Positions 20,747 through 28,772 of a stretch of DNA of 64,000 nucleotides are shown one piece after another. Source of the stretch: Pseudosulfitobacter pseudonitzschiae (lineage in GTDB: Bacteria > Pseudomonadota > Alphaproteobacteria > Rhodobacterales > Rhodobacteraceae); NCBI RefSeq assembly GCF_002222635.1, contig NZ_CP022415.1, positions 3,100,001-3,164,000 of the forward strand. Direction: 5' to 3'. Positions within the stretch are counted from its first letter, which is position 1. Each line of letters opens with the position of its first letter. The position numbers and the translations under genes were made by a program. The notes under the pieces were generated by a model. The model made no database searches, had not been told where the DNA came from, and worked only from the letters and a program-made list of their open reading frames with translations.

Positions 20747-20765
20747 ACCGAACTCACGAAAAAGA

Positions 20766-20800
20766 AAAAGGGACGGCTCTTGCGGGCCGTCCCTTTTTTT
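20766..20800 (+). terminator. Bidirectional intrinsic terminator, split from infB by the IS
   Basis: GGGACGGC (20770-20777) pairs with GCCGTCCC (20786-20793). Seven T residues follow on the plus strand, and on the minus strand the stem is followed by TTTTTCTTT. It would end the 44-residue gene on the plus strand and, before the insertion, infB on the minus strand. The T-tract is part of the IS target duplication. Confidence 0.85.
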
Positions 20801-20801
20801 A
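20794..20801. repeat. Left target-site duplication (8 bp)
   Basis: TTTTTTTA directly left of the element, identical to 23264-23271. Seven of the eight bases are the T-tract of a terminator. Confidence 0.85.
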
Positions 20802-20824
20802 GGGGCCTATATACTTAACTAGCC
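20802..20824 (+). repeat. Left terminal inverted repeat
   Basis: 23 bp, a perfect reverse complement of 23241-23263. The inner end is CTAGCC, and an inverted GGCTAG follows 29 nt further in at 20854-20859. This region also covers the likely transposase promoter (TTGACG at 20834-20839, TAGTTT at 20857-20862, a weak match). Confidence 0.92.
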
Positions 20825-20887
20825 AAAAATGGCTTGACGCAAGATCGGCTCTTGGCTAGTTTAATCTCAACAAGAGAGATTAGGCCC

Positions 20888-21808
20888 ATGACTGATACAC
20901 TTAGCACATTTGAGTTCTTCCAGAAATTCCCGAATGAGGAAGCGGCCCGTCTCTTTTTCGAAAAGCGCCGCTGGAATGATGAACCTGTCTGCGGTCACTG
21001 CGGTTCAGTCTCCGTTACGGAGTGCAAAGATCACAAGCCAATGGCTTATCGCTGCAAGGATTGCCGCAAACATTTCAGCGTCCGCACAGGCACCGTGTTG
21101 GCAGAGAGCCGCCTTCCCCTACTCAAGTGGCTGTTGGCTATCTACATGCTCACCAGTGCCCGCAAGGGTATCCCCAGCACCCAGATGGCCCGCGAATTGG
21201 GCGTCACCCAGAAAACCGCATGGTTCCTTGCACAGCGCATCCGCGAAACATGGATGAACGGCAACAACGACAAAATGGACGGTCAGGTTCAGGTCGATGA
21301 AACCTATGTTGGCGGCAAAGAAAAGAACAAACACGCCGACAAGAAGCTTCACGCTGGTCGCGGCGCTGTCGGCAAGACCGCAGTGGTCGGTATGCGTGAC
21401 CAGAATGGCGTGGTTCGCGCCAATCCGGTAAAGCGCACCGATGCCGCAACGCTGGTTGGCTTCGTGCAGGACAACGCACCCGTAGGCGGCGAAGTCGTCA
21501 CAGATGAATTCCGCGCCTACAATGGCCTTGCCGCCAAGGGCTACACCCACAAGACAGTTCGTCACTCCGCTGGTGAGTATGTTCGTGATATGGCCCACAC
21601 AAACGGCATTGAAAGCTTCTGGTCATTGCTTAAGCGCGGCTACATCGGCGTTTACCACTACATGAGCGAAGACCATCTGCACCGCTATATCAATGAGTTC
21701 TCGTTCCGCCACAACACTGCCAAGGTTGGCACAATTAACTTCATCAACATGACGATTGACCGGATGGTTGATAAGCGTCTGACCTATAAGGACCTGATTA
21801 ATGGCTAA
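20888..21808 (+). CDS. IS1595-family (ISXO2-like) DDE transposase
   Basis: Catalyses excision and insertion of the element. The 306-residue protein starts at the ATG at 20888 (MTDTLSTFEFF). An N-terminal zinc ribbon spans about residues 34-60 (CGHC ... CKDC). A helix-turn-helix-like segment, GIPSTQMARELGVTQKTAWFLAQRI, lies near residues 96-120. The RNase-H-like domain supplies D in QVDETYVGGK (near 137), D in VTDEFRAYNGL (near 204) and the Asn-x-x-Glu in HTNGIESFWSLLKRG (near 240). A closing HLHRYINEFSFRHN is typical of the family. The frame is intact, so the enzyme may be active. Confidence 0.93.
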   Translation: MTDTLSTFEFFQKFPNEEAARLFFEKRRWNDEPVCGHCGSVSVTECKDHKPMAYRCKDCRKHFSVRTGTVLAESRLPLLKWLLAIYMLTSARKGIPSTQMARELGVTQKTAWFLAQRIRETWMNGNNDKMDGQVQVDETYVGGKEKNKHADKKLHAGRGAVGKTAVVGMRDQNGVVRANPVKRTDAATLVGFVQDNAPVGGEVVTDEFRAYNGLAAKGYTHKTVRHSAGEYVRDMAHTNGIESFWSLLKRGYIGVYHYMSEDHLHRYINEFSFRHNTAKVGTINFINMTIDRMVDKRLTYKDLING

Positions 21809-22823
21809 AATCCCAGAAAAGATTGACCCAATAGACGCCGCTTTCGAGGATGTTGTTGATGCCGTGGCACCTAAGGCTGACAACGGAAAGATGAAGGCGC
21901 CAACGCCTTTGCCCGCATTCGATATGCCTGATGAGGTTCCCGTTGCAATCGTTAAGGGTAAAATGAGTATCGCAGACGTCGAGATTGACTGCGTTGTTCT
22001 AGCTGATGAGACGCGGCTAATATCCGACCGTGGCGTAAGCAAGGCGATGGGAACTAAGCGTGGCGGTTCTCACTGGCTTCGCAAGAAAGAGGATGGCGCC
22101 TTAAACTTGCCGCCTTATCTATCCGCTAACAACCTAAGGCCATTTATTCCCAATGATTTGATATACATACTGACCCATCCCGTTCAGTACAAAGCCACCA
22201 AGTCAGGCGCCATAGGTAACGGATTGTTGGCTACTGCCTTTCCCAAGGTTCTCAGGGTCTGGCAGGAAGCATATGATGCTGGCGCCTTAAAGCCTGTCCA
22301 ATACCACATAGGGCAGCAAGCGAAGAGATTGCTTGAAGGACTTGATGAGGTCGCCATCGTCGCATTGATCGACGAGGCGACGGGTTATCAAGAGATCAGG
22401 CGCCATGACGCCCTACAGCAAATTCTATCGGCTTACGTATTGCCAGAACATCGCCCATATCTGCAAAGCGTTCCAAAAGAGTTCTTCGATGAGTTGTATC
22501 GCGTTTACGGCTGGGAGAGACGTTCGGACAACCGGGGACCGCGATACGCGGGCAAACTTCTACGACAGCTTATCTATGAACAACTCCCTGACCCCGTGCT
22601 GCCCCAGTTGGACAAGGAAAACCCTACGGACAGCAATTATCAACGGAAGAGAAAGCACTTTCAGCACCTGACGGTGGACGTGGGGAAAAACCACCTTCAA
22701 TCCCAACTGGCTGGCGTGATGGCGCTTTTGCGTGCCTCACCTGCAAACAATCCAAGCGCATTTAAAGCGCTGTTTAAACGCGCGTATGGCGACCAGATGG
22801 AATTCGACCTAGGGGAAGATTAA
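21801..22823 (+). CDS. P63C-domain passenger protein
   Basis: A 340-residue protein of unknown function carried inside the IS. After a variable Asp/Pro-rich N terminus (1-50), residues 56-130 show the usual partner region: LISDRGVSKAMG, LPPYLSANNLRPFI and the HPVQYKA stretch. The P63C domain proper follows at about 180-310, with the marker IALIDEATGYQ-like segment (here VALIDEATGYQEIR), then YGWER, GPRYAGKLLRQLIYEQLPDPVLPQL and the HFQHLTVDVGKNHLQSQLAGV segment. Related proteins occur in phages and mobile elements; no activity is known. Its ATG overlaps the transposase stop by 8 nt, implying coupled translation. Confidence 0.85.
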   Translation: MAKIPEKIDPIDAAFEDVVDAVAPKADNGKMKAPTPLPAFDMPDEVPVAIVKGKMSIADVEIDCVVLADETRLISDRGVSKAMGTKRGGSHWLRKKEDGALNLPPYLSANNLRPFIPNDLIYILTHPVQYKATKSGAIGNGLLATAFPKVLRVWQEAYDAGALKPVQYHIGQQAKRLLEGLDEVAIVALIDEATGYQEIRRHDALQQILSAYVLPEHRPYLQSVPKEFFDELYRVYGWERRSDNRGPRYAGKLLRQLIYEQLPDPVLPQLDKENPTDSNYQRKRKHFQHLTVDVGKNHLQSQLAGVMALLRASPANNPSAFKALFKRAYGDQMEFDLGED

Positions 22824-22829
22824 TTAATG

Positions 22830-23193
22830 GAGAACAAAAAGAGACTCGACTCACTGACTGCCGATTCGATACAAGAAGGAAGACGGCTACCGTCATACTC
22901 CTTAGCACCTGAACCGCCCTTGATGCGCGGCGAGGGCGTAGGGTGCGCCTTCGGAGCGTTGGACTGCTTTCCAACAATCCACATAGGAGGTGCCTTAGAT
23001 GGTAACTTGCAGTTGGCCGAAACCGGTGAGTGTATGCTCATATATCCGGTTCCGGTTGGGTAGATGGGAGCGCGTAATTTCGCATTGCCGCTCTTGGCCG
23101 CGTCGTTAATGGGTTGCAGCCCTAGACGCTTGTAAGAAGATGGTAGCCGTCACCTCTTAACAAAATGAGTACAAAACGAGGACTCGACTGTCC
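22830..23193 (+). ncRNA. Candidate structured RNA at the right end of the IS
   Basis: No convincing gene lies between the P63C stop and the right repeat, but many stems can be drawn on the plus strand. Examples are GACGG/CCGTC (22882-22886, 22890-22894), GAGGGCG/CGCCTTC (22932-22938, 22946-22952), GTTGGA/TCCAAC (22958-22963, 22970-22975) and GCACCT/AGGTGC enclosing those two (22905-22910, 22988-22993). Others are AACCGG/CCGGTT (23021-23026, 23046-23051), GAGCG/CGCTC (23068-23072, 23089-23093), GCGTC/GACGC (23100-23104, 23125-23129) and GATGG/CCGTC (23039-region equivalent at 23139-23143, 23147-23151). G-U pairs favour the plus strand. The outer borders share a direct repeat (22830-22852, 23167-23190). 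No folding was computed. Confidence 0.5.
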
Positions 23194-23205
23194 AGAGAAA
23201 CCGTT

Positions 23206-23211
23206 CTAGCC
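23206..23211. repeat. Right subterminal inverted motif
   Basis: CTAGCC here mirrors GGCTAG at 23241-23246 across 29 nt. The left end has the same pair (CTAGCC 20819-20824, GGCTAG 20854-20859) at the same 29-nt distance, so each end may have an outer and an inner transposase site. Confidence 0.5.
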
Positions 23212-23240
23212 GTTATGGCGTAAGTCGAACCCGCATTCGT

Positions 23241-23263
23241 GGCTAGTTAAGTATATAGGCCCC
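23241..23263 (-). repeat. Right terminal inverted repeat
   Basis: Perfect 23-bp inverted copy of 20802-20824, ending GGCCCC against the right target duplication. Confidence 0.92.
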
Positions 23264-23271
23264 TTTTTTTA
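23264..23271. repeat. Right target-site duplication (8 bp)
   Basis: TTTTTTTA, identical to 20794-20801, lying 19 nt beyond the infB stop codon in the sense of infB transcription. Confidence 0.85.
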
Positions 23272-23289
23272 TTTGTTTGAGCAGATGGA

Positions 23290-25773
23290 TCACGCAAGTG
23301 TGCGTGTCACCTCTTCGCGCTCGAAAATCTCGATCACATCGCCTTCGCGAATGTCGTCGTAGTTTTCGAACGCCATACCGCATTCCTGACCGGACTGCAC
23401 ATCGGACACTTCGTCTTTGAAGCGCTTCAGCGTTTTCAGCGTGCCCTCGTGAACCACAACGTTGTCGCGCAGCAGACGCACACCAGCACTGCGACGTGCG
23501 ACGCCTTCGGTGACCAGACAGCCCGCGACCTTGCCGATACCCGTGACCTTGAAGACCTCTTTGATGTTGGCATAGCCAATAAAGTTCTCTTTGATCTCGT
23601 TGCTCAGCAGGCCGGAGGCGGCCGCTTTTACATCGTCCACAAGGTCATAGATCACCGAATAATAGCGGATCTCGACGCCCTTTTGGTTGGCGGTGTTGCG
23701 TGCCGATGCGTTGGCCCGCACGTTAAAGCCCATGATCGGCGCACCCGATGCCTCGGCCAGACCCACGTCGGTCTCTGTGATGGCACCAACACCCGAGTGC
23801 AGCACGCGCACGCGCACCTCGTCGTTGCCGATTTTCTCCATTGCCTGAACGATCGCTTCGGCGGAGCCCTGAACATCTGCTTTCACCAAAATCGGCAATT
23901 CGCTGACATTCTCGTTTTCCTTGGCGTTCGCCATCAGCTGTTCCAGCGTCGTGGCGGCACCGGCGGCGGCCCGTTTGTCCTTGGCGGCTTTCTCGCGATA
24001 TTCAGCGATTTCGCGCGCTTGGGCTTCGGTCGATGTCACGTTCAGAACGTCACCCGCTTCGGGTGTTCCATTCAGGCCCAGGACCTCGACAGGCACCGAT
24101 GGGCCCGCTTCCTTGATACGCTCGCCCTTGTCGTTGATCAGCGCACGGACCTTGCCGTACTGCTCGCCCACAACAAAGATGTCGCCCTGACGCAATGTCC
24201 CGTTCTGGATCAAAACCGTGGCAACAGGGCCGCGGCCCACGTCCAGCTGCGCCTCAATCACGGCACCTTGGGCGGCGCGATTCGGGTTTGCTTTCAGCTC
24301 CAGCAGTTCGGACTGCAACGCGATAGCTTCCAACAGATCGTCCAAGCCGTCGCCATTGATGGCCGACACTTCAACGTCCTGCACTTCGCCCGACATTTTC
24401 TCGACGATGACTTCGTGCTGCAACAGATCGGTGCGCACTTTGTCAGGGTTTGCACCCGGTTTGTCGATTTTGTTGATCGCAACAATCATCGGAACCTTAG
24501 CGGCCTTGGCGTGGTTGATCGCCTCGACCGTCTGCGGCATCACGGCGTCATCTGCGGCAACCACCAGAACCACGATGTCCGTCACCTGAGCACCGCGCGA
24601 ACGCATCGACGTAAACGCCGCGTGACCCGGTGTGTCGAGGAACGACAGGACAGCACCGGTGTCGGTCACAACCTGATAGGCACCGATGTGCTGGGTGATG
24701 CCACCGGCCTCGCCTGCGACAACCTTGGCGTTGCGGATTGCATCCAGCAGCGATGTCTTGCCGTGGTCAACGTGGCCCATGATCGTAATGACCGGAGGAC
24801 GCGGTTGCAGATCTTCGGGTTTGTCTTCGACTTCGTGGATCACCTGCTCGACGTCGGCGTCGGACACGCGGTTCACGGTGTGGCCAAATTCTTCGATGAT
24901 CAGTTCGGCTGTGTCGGCGTCGATGGTCTGGTTTTGTGTAACCATCATGCCCATCTGCATCAGCGACTTCACAACGTCGCCCACGCGCTCTGCCATACGG
25001 TTGGCCAGCTCGGACACAACGATAGCTTCGGGCAGATTGACGGTGCGCGTAACCTTTTCACGCTCGACCGAACCACCCATCGCCTTTTGACGCGCACGCT
25101 CTTGCTTGCGCTTCATTGCGGCCATCGAACGTTGACGGCCACCTTCACCACCGGACAGAGCCTGATTCAACGTCAGCTTGCCAGAGCGGCGACCATCGTC
25201 AGCGCCCTTGTTGCGGTTGTTGCGCTGATCGGCGTCGCGATCTTTCTTGCGGGCTGTTGCATCCTGCGGCGCGGGGCGCGAAGGCGCAGCGCGCTGCGGC
25301 TGTTCGGCAGCAGCAGGCGCCGGTGCGGCAGCCGCTTGTGCGGCGGCTTCAGCCTCGCGCAGCTTGCGCTCTTCCTCTTCGGCCTTCGCCTTAAGGCTTT
25401 CTTCGCGATCGCGCTCTTCTTGCTCTTTCGCTTCCTGCTCGGCGCGGCGGCGCTCGCGGTCTTCAGCGCGTGCCTTTTCTTCCGCTTCGCGTGCAGCGGC
25501 CTCTTCGACCTCGCGCGACCGTGCAGCTTGAACGGCCTTCAGGCGACGTTCCATTTCCGCATCGGTAATACCTGCGGGACGTTTTGCAGGATCACCCAGC
25601 GAAGCACCGCTGGCGCCTCCCTTGGACGCACCTGTCTTGGGCACCACAACGCGCTTGCGTTTGGTTTCGACGACGACGTTCTTGGTCCGCCCGTGGCTGA
25701 AACTCTGTTTCACATTCCCCGGACGCGCGCCTCCGCGCAGTCCCAATGTCTTCTTACCGTCTGTATCGCTCAT
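23290..25773 (-). CDS. infB: Translation initiation factor IF-2
   Basis: GTPase that places initiator tRNA on the ribosome. The 827-residue protein has a basic/Ala/Glu-rich N-terminal region (to about 200) with a long charged coiled-coil-like stretch (residues 80-145). The G domain follows from about residue 330: G1 [10 protein letters not shown]3 DTPGHAAF, G4 NKIDKPG. The C-terminal beta-barrel domains end in [13 protein letters not shown]. It is the last gene of rimP-nusA-ylxR-infB. The IS now lies 19 nt beyond its stop and separates it from the likely terminator at 20770-20793. Confidence 0.98.
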   Translation of the reverse strand: MSDTDGKKTLGLRGGARPGNVKQSFSHGRTKNVVVETKRKRVVVPKTGASKGGASGASLGDPAKRPAGITDAEMERRLKAVQAARSREVEEAAAREAEEKARAEDRERRRAEQEAKEQEERDREESLKAKAEEEERKLREAEAAAQAAAAPAPAAAEQPQRAAPSRPAPQDATARKKDRDADQRNNRNKGADDGRRSGKLTLNQALSGGEGGRQRSMAAMKRKQERARQKAMGGSVEREKVTRTVNLPEAIVVSELANRMAERVGDVVKSLMQMGMMVTQNQTIDADTAELIIEEFGHTVNRVSDADVEQVIHEVEDKPEDLQPRPPVITIMGHVDHGKTSLLDAIRNAKVVAGEAGGITQHIGAYQVVTDTGAVLSFLDTPGHAAFTSMRSRGAQVTDIVVLVVAADDAVMPQTVEAINHAKAAKVPMIVAINKIDKPGANPDKVRTDLLQHEVIVEKMSGEVQDVEVSAINGDGLDDLLEAIALQSELLELKANPNRAAQGAVIEAQLDVGRGPVATVLIQNGTLRQGDIFVVGEQYGKVRALINDKGERIKEAGPSVPVEVLGLNGTPEAGDVLNVTSTEAQAREIAEYREKAAKDKRAAAGAATTLEQLMANAKENENVSELPILVKADVQGSAEAIVQAMEKIGNDEVRVRVLHSGVGAITETDVGLAEASGAPIMGFNVRANASARNTANQKGVEIRYYSVIYDLVDDVKAAASGLLSNEIKENFIGYANIKEVFKVTGIGKVAGCLVTEGVARRSAGVRLLRDNVVVHEGTLKTLKRFKDEVSDVQSGQECGMAFENYDDIREGDVIEIFEREEVTRTLA

Positions 25774-25808
25774 CTAGCTCGTCTATCCTTCCAGATGGCC
25801 CCTGCCAT

Positions 25809-26405
25809 CTATGCGTTTGGGCGCAAACCCTTCAGCCTTCGGGCTTCCTCTACAACACGTTGCGTGAGTCCACCAGAGGCGAGCGCCCCATGTATCACAG
25901 TTTGACGTCCGAATGCCAAACCCAATTCATCCGCACTAAGCCAGCCAATGTAGCTGCCGTAGTGCGGAGTGCTCAATTTAGTCTTGCCACGGGCCGATCC
26001 GTCCACAGCTTGGATCAACACTTCGGCCTCTTCGGTTTGAAGCCAGGTTTTAACCTTTTCATAGCCCGCGACCGCACGGCCGGACTTGCGGGACAGCGCA
26101 ATCAGGTCGACGACACGCCGCGCCAACTGACGCTCAACCTCGTCTACCAGATCTTCCTGCACCGTGACCTGCATTTTCGCACCACGCGAAAACAGTTTTT
26201 TGGTCACGGCCTTTTGTATCGCGTCCCGATCTGCCGCGACATAAATGCCACGGCCCGGCAGTTTGCCCGCAATATCCGGGAAAATCTGCATATCCGGACC
26301 AACCACGAACCGGACCAACCCATATTTAGGTTGGACTTCGCCCGTGGCAATGCACTTGCGTTCCGGACCGTCTTCTCGGTCTTTCGAGGCGCCACCGCGT
26401 CCCAT
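25809..26405 (-). CDS. YlxR-type RNA-binding protein with L7Ae-like domain
   Basis: A 198-residue protein between nusA and infB, the classical position of YlxR (DUF448). The N-terminal YlxR domain is visible in RKCIATGEVQPKYGLVRFVVGPD and LPGRGIYVAADRDAI (residues 16-65). The second half (about 90-165) resembles an L7Ae/L30e-like fold: RRVVDLIALSRKSGRAVAGYEKV. Both parts predict RNA binding, and this two-domain form is usual in alphaproteobacteria. It probably acts in transcription-translation or ribosome assembly, but no activity is proven from the sequence. Confidence 0.88.
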   Translation of the reverse strand: MGRGGASKDREDGPERKCIATGEVQPKYGLVRFVVGPDMQIFPDIAGKLPGRGIYVAADRDAIQKAVTKKLFSRGAKMQVTVQEDLVDEVERQLARRVVDLIALSRKSGRAVAGYEKVKTWLQTEEAEVLIQAVDGSARGKTKLSTPHYGSYIGWLSADELGLAFGRQTVIHGALASGGLTQRVVEEARRLKGLRPNA

Positions 26406-26427
26406 CAGCTAATCCCGAGACCCGCGA

Positions 26428-28041
26428 TCAGGCCTCGGCCTCCTCGTCTGTATCGTCCGACTCTTCTTCGTCAGACTCCAGTTCGGTCGGGTCAACCCAG
26501 CCCAGCAAAACGCGCGCAGTCATGATCATGGTCTGCGCTTCTTCCAGACTGATATCAAAGGGCTCAAGCACGCCATCGTCTTTGACACGCTCGCCATTCA
26601 CCGTGGTCCAGCCACCAGCCAGTTCCCAGTCAGCGCAGGTAGCAAAGTCTTCCAGCGTTTTGACGTCATCTTTGGCCAGCGCCTCGATCATTTGGGGTGT
26701 CAGGCCTTCGAATTCAACCAGACTGTCTTCAACACCCAGCTCACGGGCCGCTGCAAGTGCGGCTTTGTTCTGCTCGGCCAACACGTCACGCGCACGGGCT
26801 TGCAGCTCGTTTGCGGTGTCCGAATCGACGCCGTCGATGACCAGCAGTTCGTCCTGCTCGACATAAGCGACCTCTTCGAGGCTGGTGAACCCTTCGGCGA
26901 CCAGCAGCTGGGCAAAGAATTCATCCAGATCCAGCGTGTCCATGAACAGTTTGGTGCGCAGCTCGAACTCGGCCTGACGGCGGGCCGATTCTTCCGCTTC
27001 GGTCATGATGTCGATGTCCAGACCGGTCAACTGCGAGGCCAGACGCACGTTCTGGCCACGACGGCCAATGGCCAGGCTCAGTTGCTCTTCAGGAACCACA
27101 ACTTCGATCTTGCCCGCTTCTTCGTCCAGAACCACTTTGGACACTTCTGCCGGTTGCAGCGCGTTCACCAAGAATGTGGGCTGGTCGTCGTTCCACGGAA
27201 TAATATCAATCTTTTCGCCTTGAAGCTCGTTCACGACGGCCTGAACACGGCTGCCGCGCATACCAACGCAGGCACCGACAGGGTCAATCGAGTTATCATA
27301 GCTTATCACGGCAATCTTGGCGCGCGAACCGGGGTCGCGGGCGACTGCCTTGATCTCGATAATGCCATCATAGATTTCGGGCACTTCCATCTTGAACAGC
27401 TCGGCCATGAACTCGGGCGCGGTCCGCGACAGGAAAATCTGCGGCCCGCGTTGCTCGCGGCGCACGTCCTTGATGTAGACGCGGATACGATCGTTCGGGC
27501 GATAGCTTTCGCGGCCGATCTTTTCGTTCCGGCGCAAAATCGCCTCGCCTGCGCCGACATCGACGATGACGTTGCCATATTCCTCGCGCTTGACCAGACC
27601 GTTGATGATCGTGCCTGCGCGGTCTTTGAATTCTTCGTACTGGCGGTCACGTTCGGCTTCGCGGACCTTTTGCAGGATCACCTGCTTGGCAGACTGCGCA
27701 GCGATCCGACCCATTTCTACGGGGGGCACTTCTTCGACAAAAGTGTCACCGACCTTGGGGTCGTCCATGTATTCCTTGGCTTGCGCGACCGTGAATTCCG
27801 ACTGGTAGTTTTCCAAATCATCCTCTTCGACCACGGTACGCACACGGGTAAAGGTGGCGCGACCGGTCTTGCGGTCGATGGCAACACGAATGTCCATCTC
27901 TGCGCCATAGCGGCTTTTGGCAGCACGGGCGAGCGACTCTTCCATCGCCTCGATGACCAGACCGGGGTCGATCATCTTTTCGCGGGCAACAGCCTCGGCG
28001 GTTTGCAGCAGCTCAAGCTGGTTTGCAGATGTAATAGCCAT
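26428..28041 (-). CDS. nusA: Transcription termination/antitermination factor NusA
   Basis: Binds RNA polymerase and nascent RNA and modulates pausing, termination and antitermination. The 537-residue protein has the N-terminal polymerase-binding domain (1-130), an S1 domain around 135-200 ([21 protein letters not shown]), and two KH domains to about 345, including [20 protein letters not shown] and [18 protein letters not shown]. Two C-terminal helical repeats follow ([36 protein letters not shown]) before an acidic tail. It overlaps the rimP stop by 1 nt. Confidence 0.98.
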   Translation of the reverse strand: MAITSANQLELLQTAEAVAREKMIDPGLVIEAMEESLARAAKSRYGAEMDIRVAIDRKTGRATFTRVRTVVEEDDLENYQSEFTVAQAKEYMDDPKVGDTFVEEVPPVEMGRIAAQSAKQVILQKVREAERDRQYEEFKDRAGTIINGLVKREEYGNVIVDVGAGEAILRRNEKIGRESYRPNDRIRVYIKDVRREQRGPQIFLSRTAPEFMAELFKMEVPEIYDGIIEIKAVARDPGSRAKIAVISYDNSIDPVGACVGMRGSRVQAVVNELQGEKIDIIPWNDDQPTFLVNALQPAEVSKVVLDEEAGKIEVVVPEEQLSLAIGRRGQNVRLASQLTGLDIDIMTEAEESARRQAEFELRTKLFMDTLDLDEFFAQLLVAEGFTSLEEVAYVEQDELLVIDGVDSDTANELQARARDVLAEQNKAALAAARELGVEDSLVEFEGLTPQMIEALAKDDVKTLEDFATCADWELAGGWTTVNGERVKDDGVLEPFDISLEEAQTMIMTARVLLGWVDPTELESDEEESDDTDEEAEA

Positions 28042-28622
28042 CAGTCTTTCTCCTCATCGGACCCTTCGGTCTCAATATCGTCAAATGCATCTTCATTCAG
28101 AACGCCCGCCTGTTTGCGTTGGCGCAGCATCTCTTTGATCAGGTCGTCGGTCAGCACCAGTTTGGCATCGCTGAGCCATTCAAACTTCAGGCCGATCGTG
28201 CCCTCTTCGATGTTAATCAGAACCTCGTCATCCTCGACACCGGCCAACTCGCCCTTAAAGCGGCGGCGACCGTCGATCAGCTCGTCGGTTTCCAGCTTCG
28301 CCTCATAGCCTTCGAAGGTCGCAAAGTCCTTCAGGCGGGTCAGCGGGCGGTCGATACCGGGGCTGGAGACTTCCAGCGTGTAGGTATCCAGAATCGGGTC
28401 TTCGACGTCCAGTGTGGCGCTGACGGCGGTCGAGATTTCAGCCAGATCATCCACCTCGATCCCGCCTTCGGGACGTTCGGCCATGATCTGCAGAATCGAT
28501 TCCTTGCCACTCATCAGACGGACGCGCACCAGTTCAAACCCCAAATCCTCGATCACCGGAGTGATGATCTCGGCCATGCGGCGGTCGATGGCGGCTTTGG
28601 CTATCAGGTCATTTACGGTCAC
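28041..28622 (-). CDS. rimP: Ribosome maturation factor RimP
   Basis: Needed for maturation of the 30S subunit. The protein has the RimP N-terminal domain ([20 protein letters not shown], about residues 18-37 from the chosen start), then [18 protein letters not shown] near residue 91, the family signature, and a Sm-like C-terminal domain. I start at the GTG at 28622, which has GGAAA upstream at good spacing, giving 193 residues. A TTG at 28646 would add eight non-conserved residues. It is the first gene of the nusA-infB operon, just beyond a minus-strand terminator. Confidence 0.93.
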   Translation of the reverse strand: MTVNDLIAKAAIDRRMAEIITPVIEDLGFELVRVRLMSGKESILQIMAERPEGGIEVDDLAEISTAVSATLDVEDPILDTYTLEVSSPGIDRPLTRLKDFATFEGYEAKLETDELIDGRRRFKGELAGVEDDEVLINIEEGTIGLKFEWLSDAKLVLTDDLIKEMLRQRKQAGVLNEDAFDDIETEGSDEEKD

Positions 28623-28653
28623 GTGATCATTTCCAAGCACATTCAAGCGGACA

Positions 28654-28677
28654 CAAAAAAACGGGCGCGCGGCCCGT
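28654..28677 (-). terminator. Intrinsic terminator upstream of rimP
   Basis: On the minus strand ACGGGC pairs with GCCCGT (28661-28666, 28672-28677), followed by seven T residues. It ends transcription of the 28773-30601 pair before the rimP operon. The remaining bases to 28772 hold no feature I can support. Confidence 0.8.
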
Positions 28678-28772
28678 TGCTCTTTCTCGGTGGAGCGTCG
28701 GGTTTGGACCCCAGCGCGCCGCTGTTGAAGGGCATATACGCCGAGGTGGCCGCAACTGCAAGCCCCCTTGAT

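Larger units (their letters stand above)
20802..23263 (+). mobile_element. IS1595-family insertion sequence with P63C passenger gene
   Basis: A complete 2462-bp element. It has perfect 23-bp terminal inverted repeats beginning GGGGCCTATATACTTAAC and an 8-bp direct target repeat TTTTTTTA on each side. It encodes a zinc-ribbon plus ISXO2-like DDE transposase, then a P63C-domain gene overlapping it by 8 nt, and about 417 nt of apparently non-coding, structured DNA before the right repeat. Eight-bp duplications, GGG-type ends and passenger genes are known for the IS1595 family. The intact ends, open frames and exact duplication suggest a recent insertion. Confidence 0.93.

Noticed and set aside
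22827-23063. 78-codon frame after the P63C gene
   Set aside because: It has a start and a possible ribosome site, but its composition looks unlike a protein and it covers several strong hairpins. I treat it as part of the candidate RNA; a conserved frame in other elements would change this.
23449-25905. Long open frame opposite infB
   Set aside because: A codon-bias shadow: it has no start signal, no domain, and infB on the other strand is unmistakable. The same holds for the long frames opposite nusA, galE/galU, the deacetylase and the aldehyde dehydrogenase.
28661-28740. Possible tRNA or small RNA near the rimP start
   Set aside because: The stem is a simple minus-strand intrinsic terminator, and I could not fit a cloverleaf.
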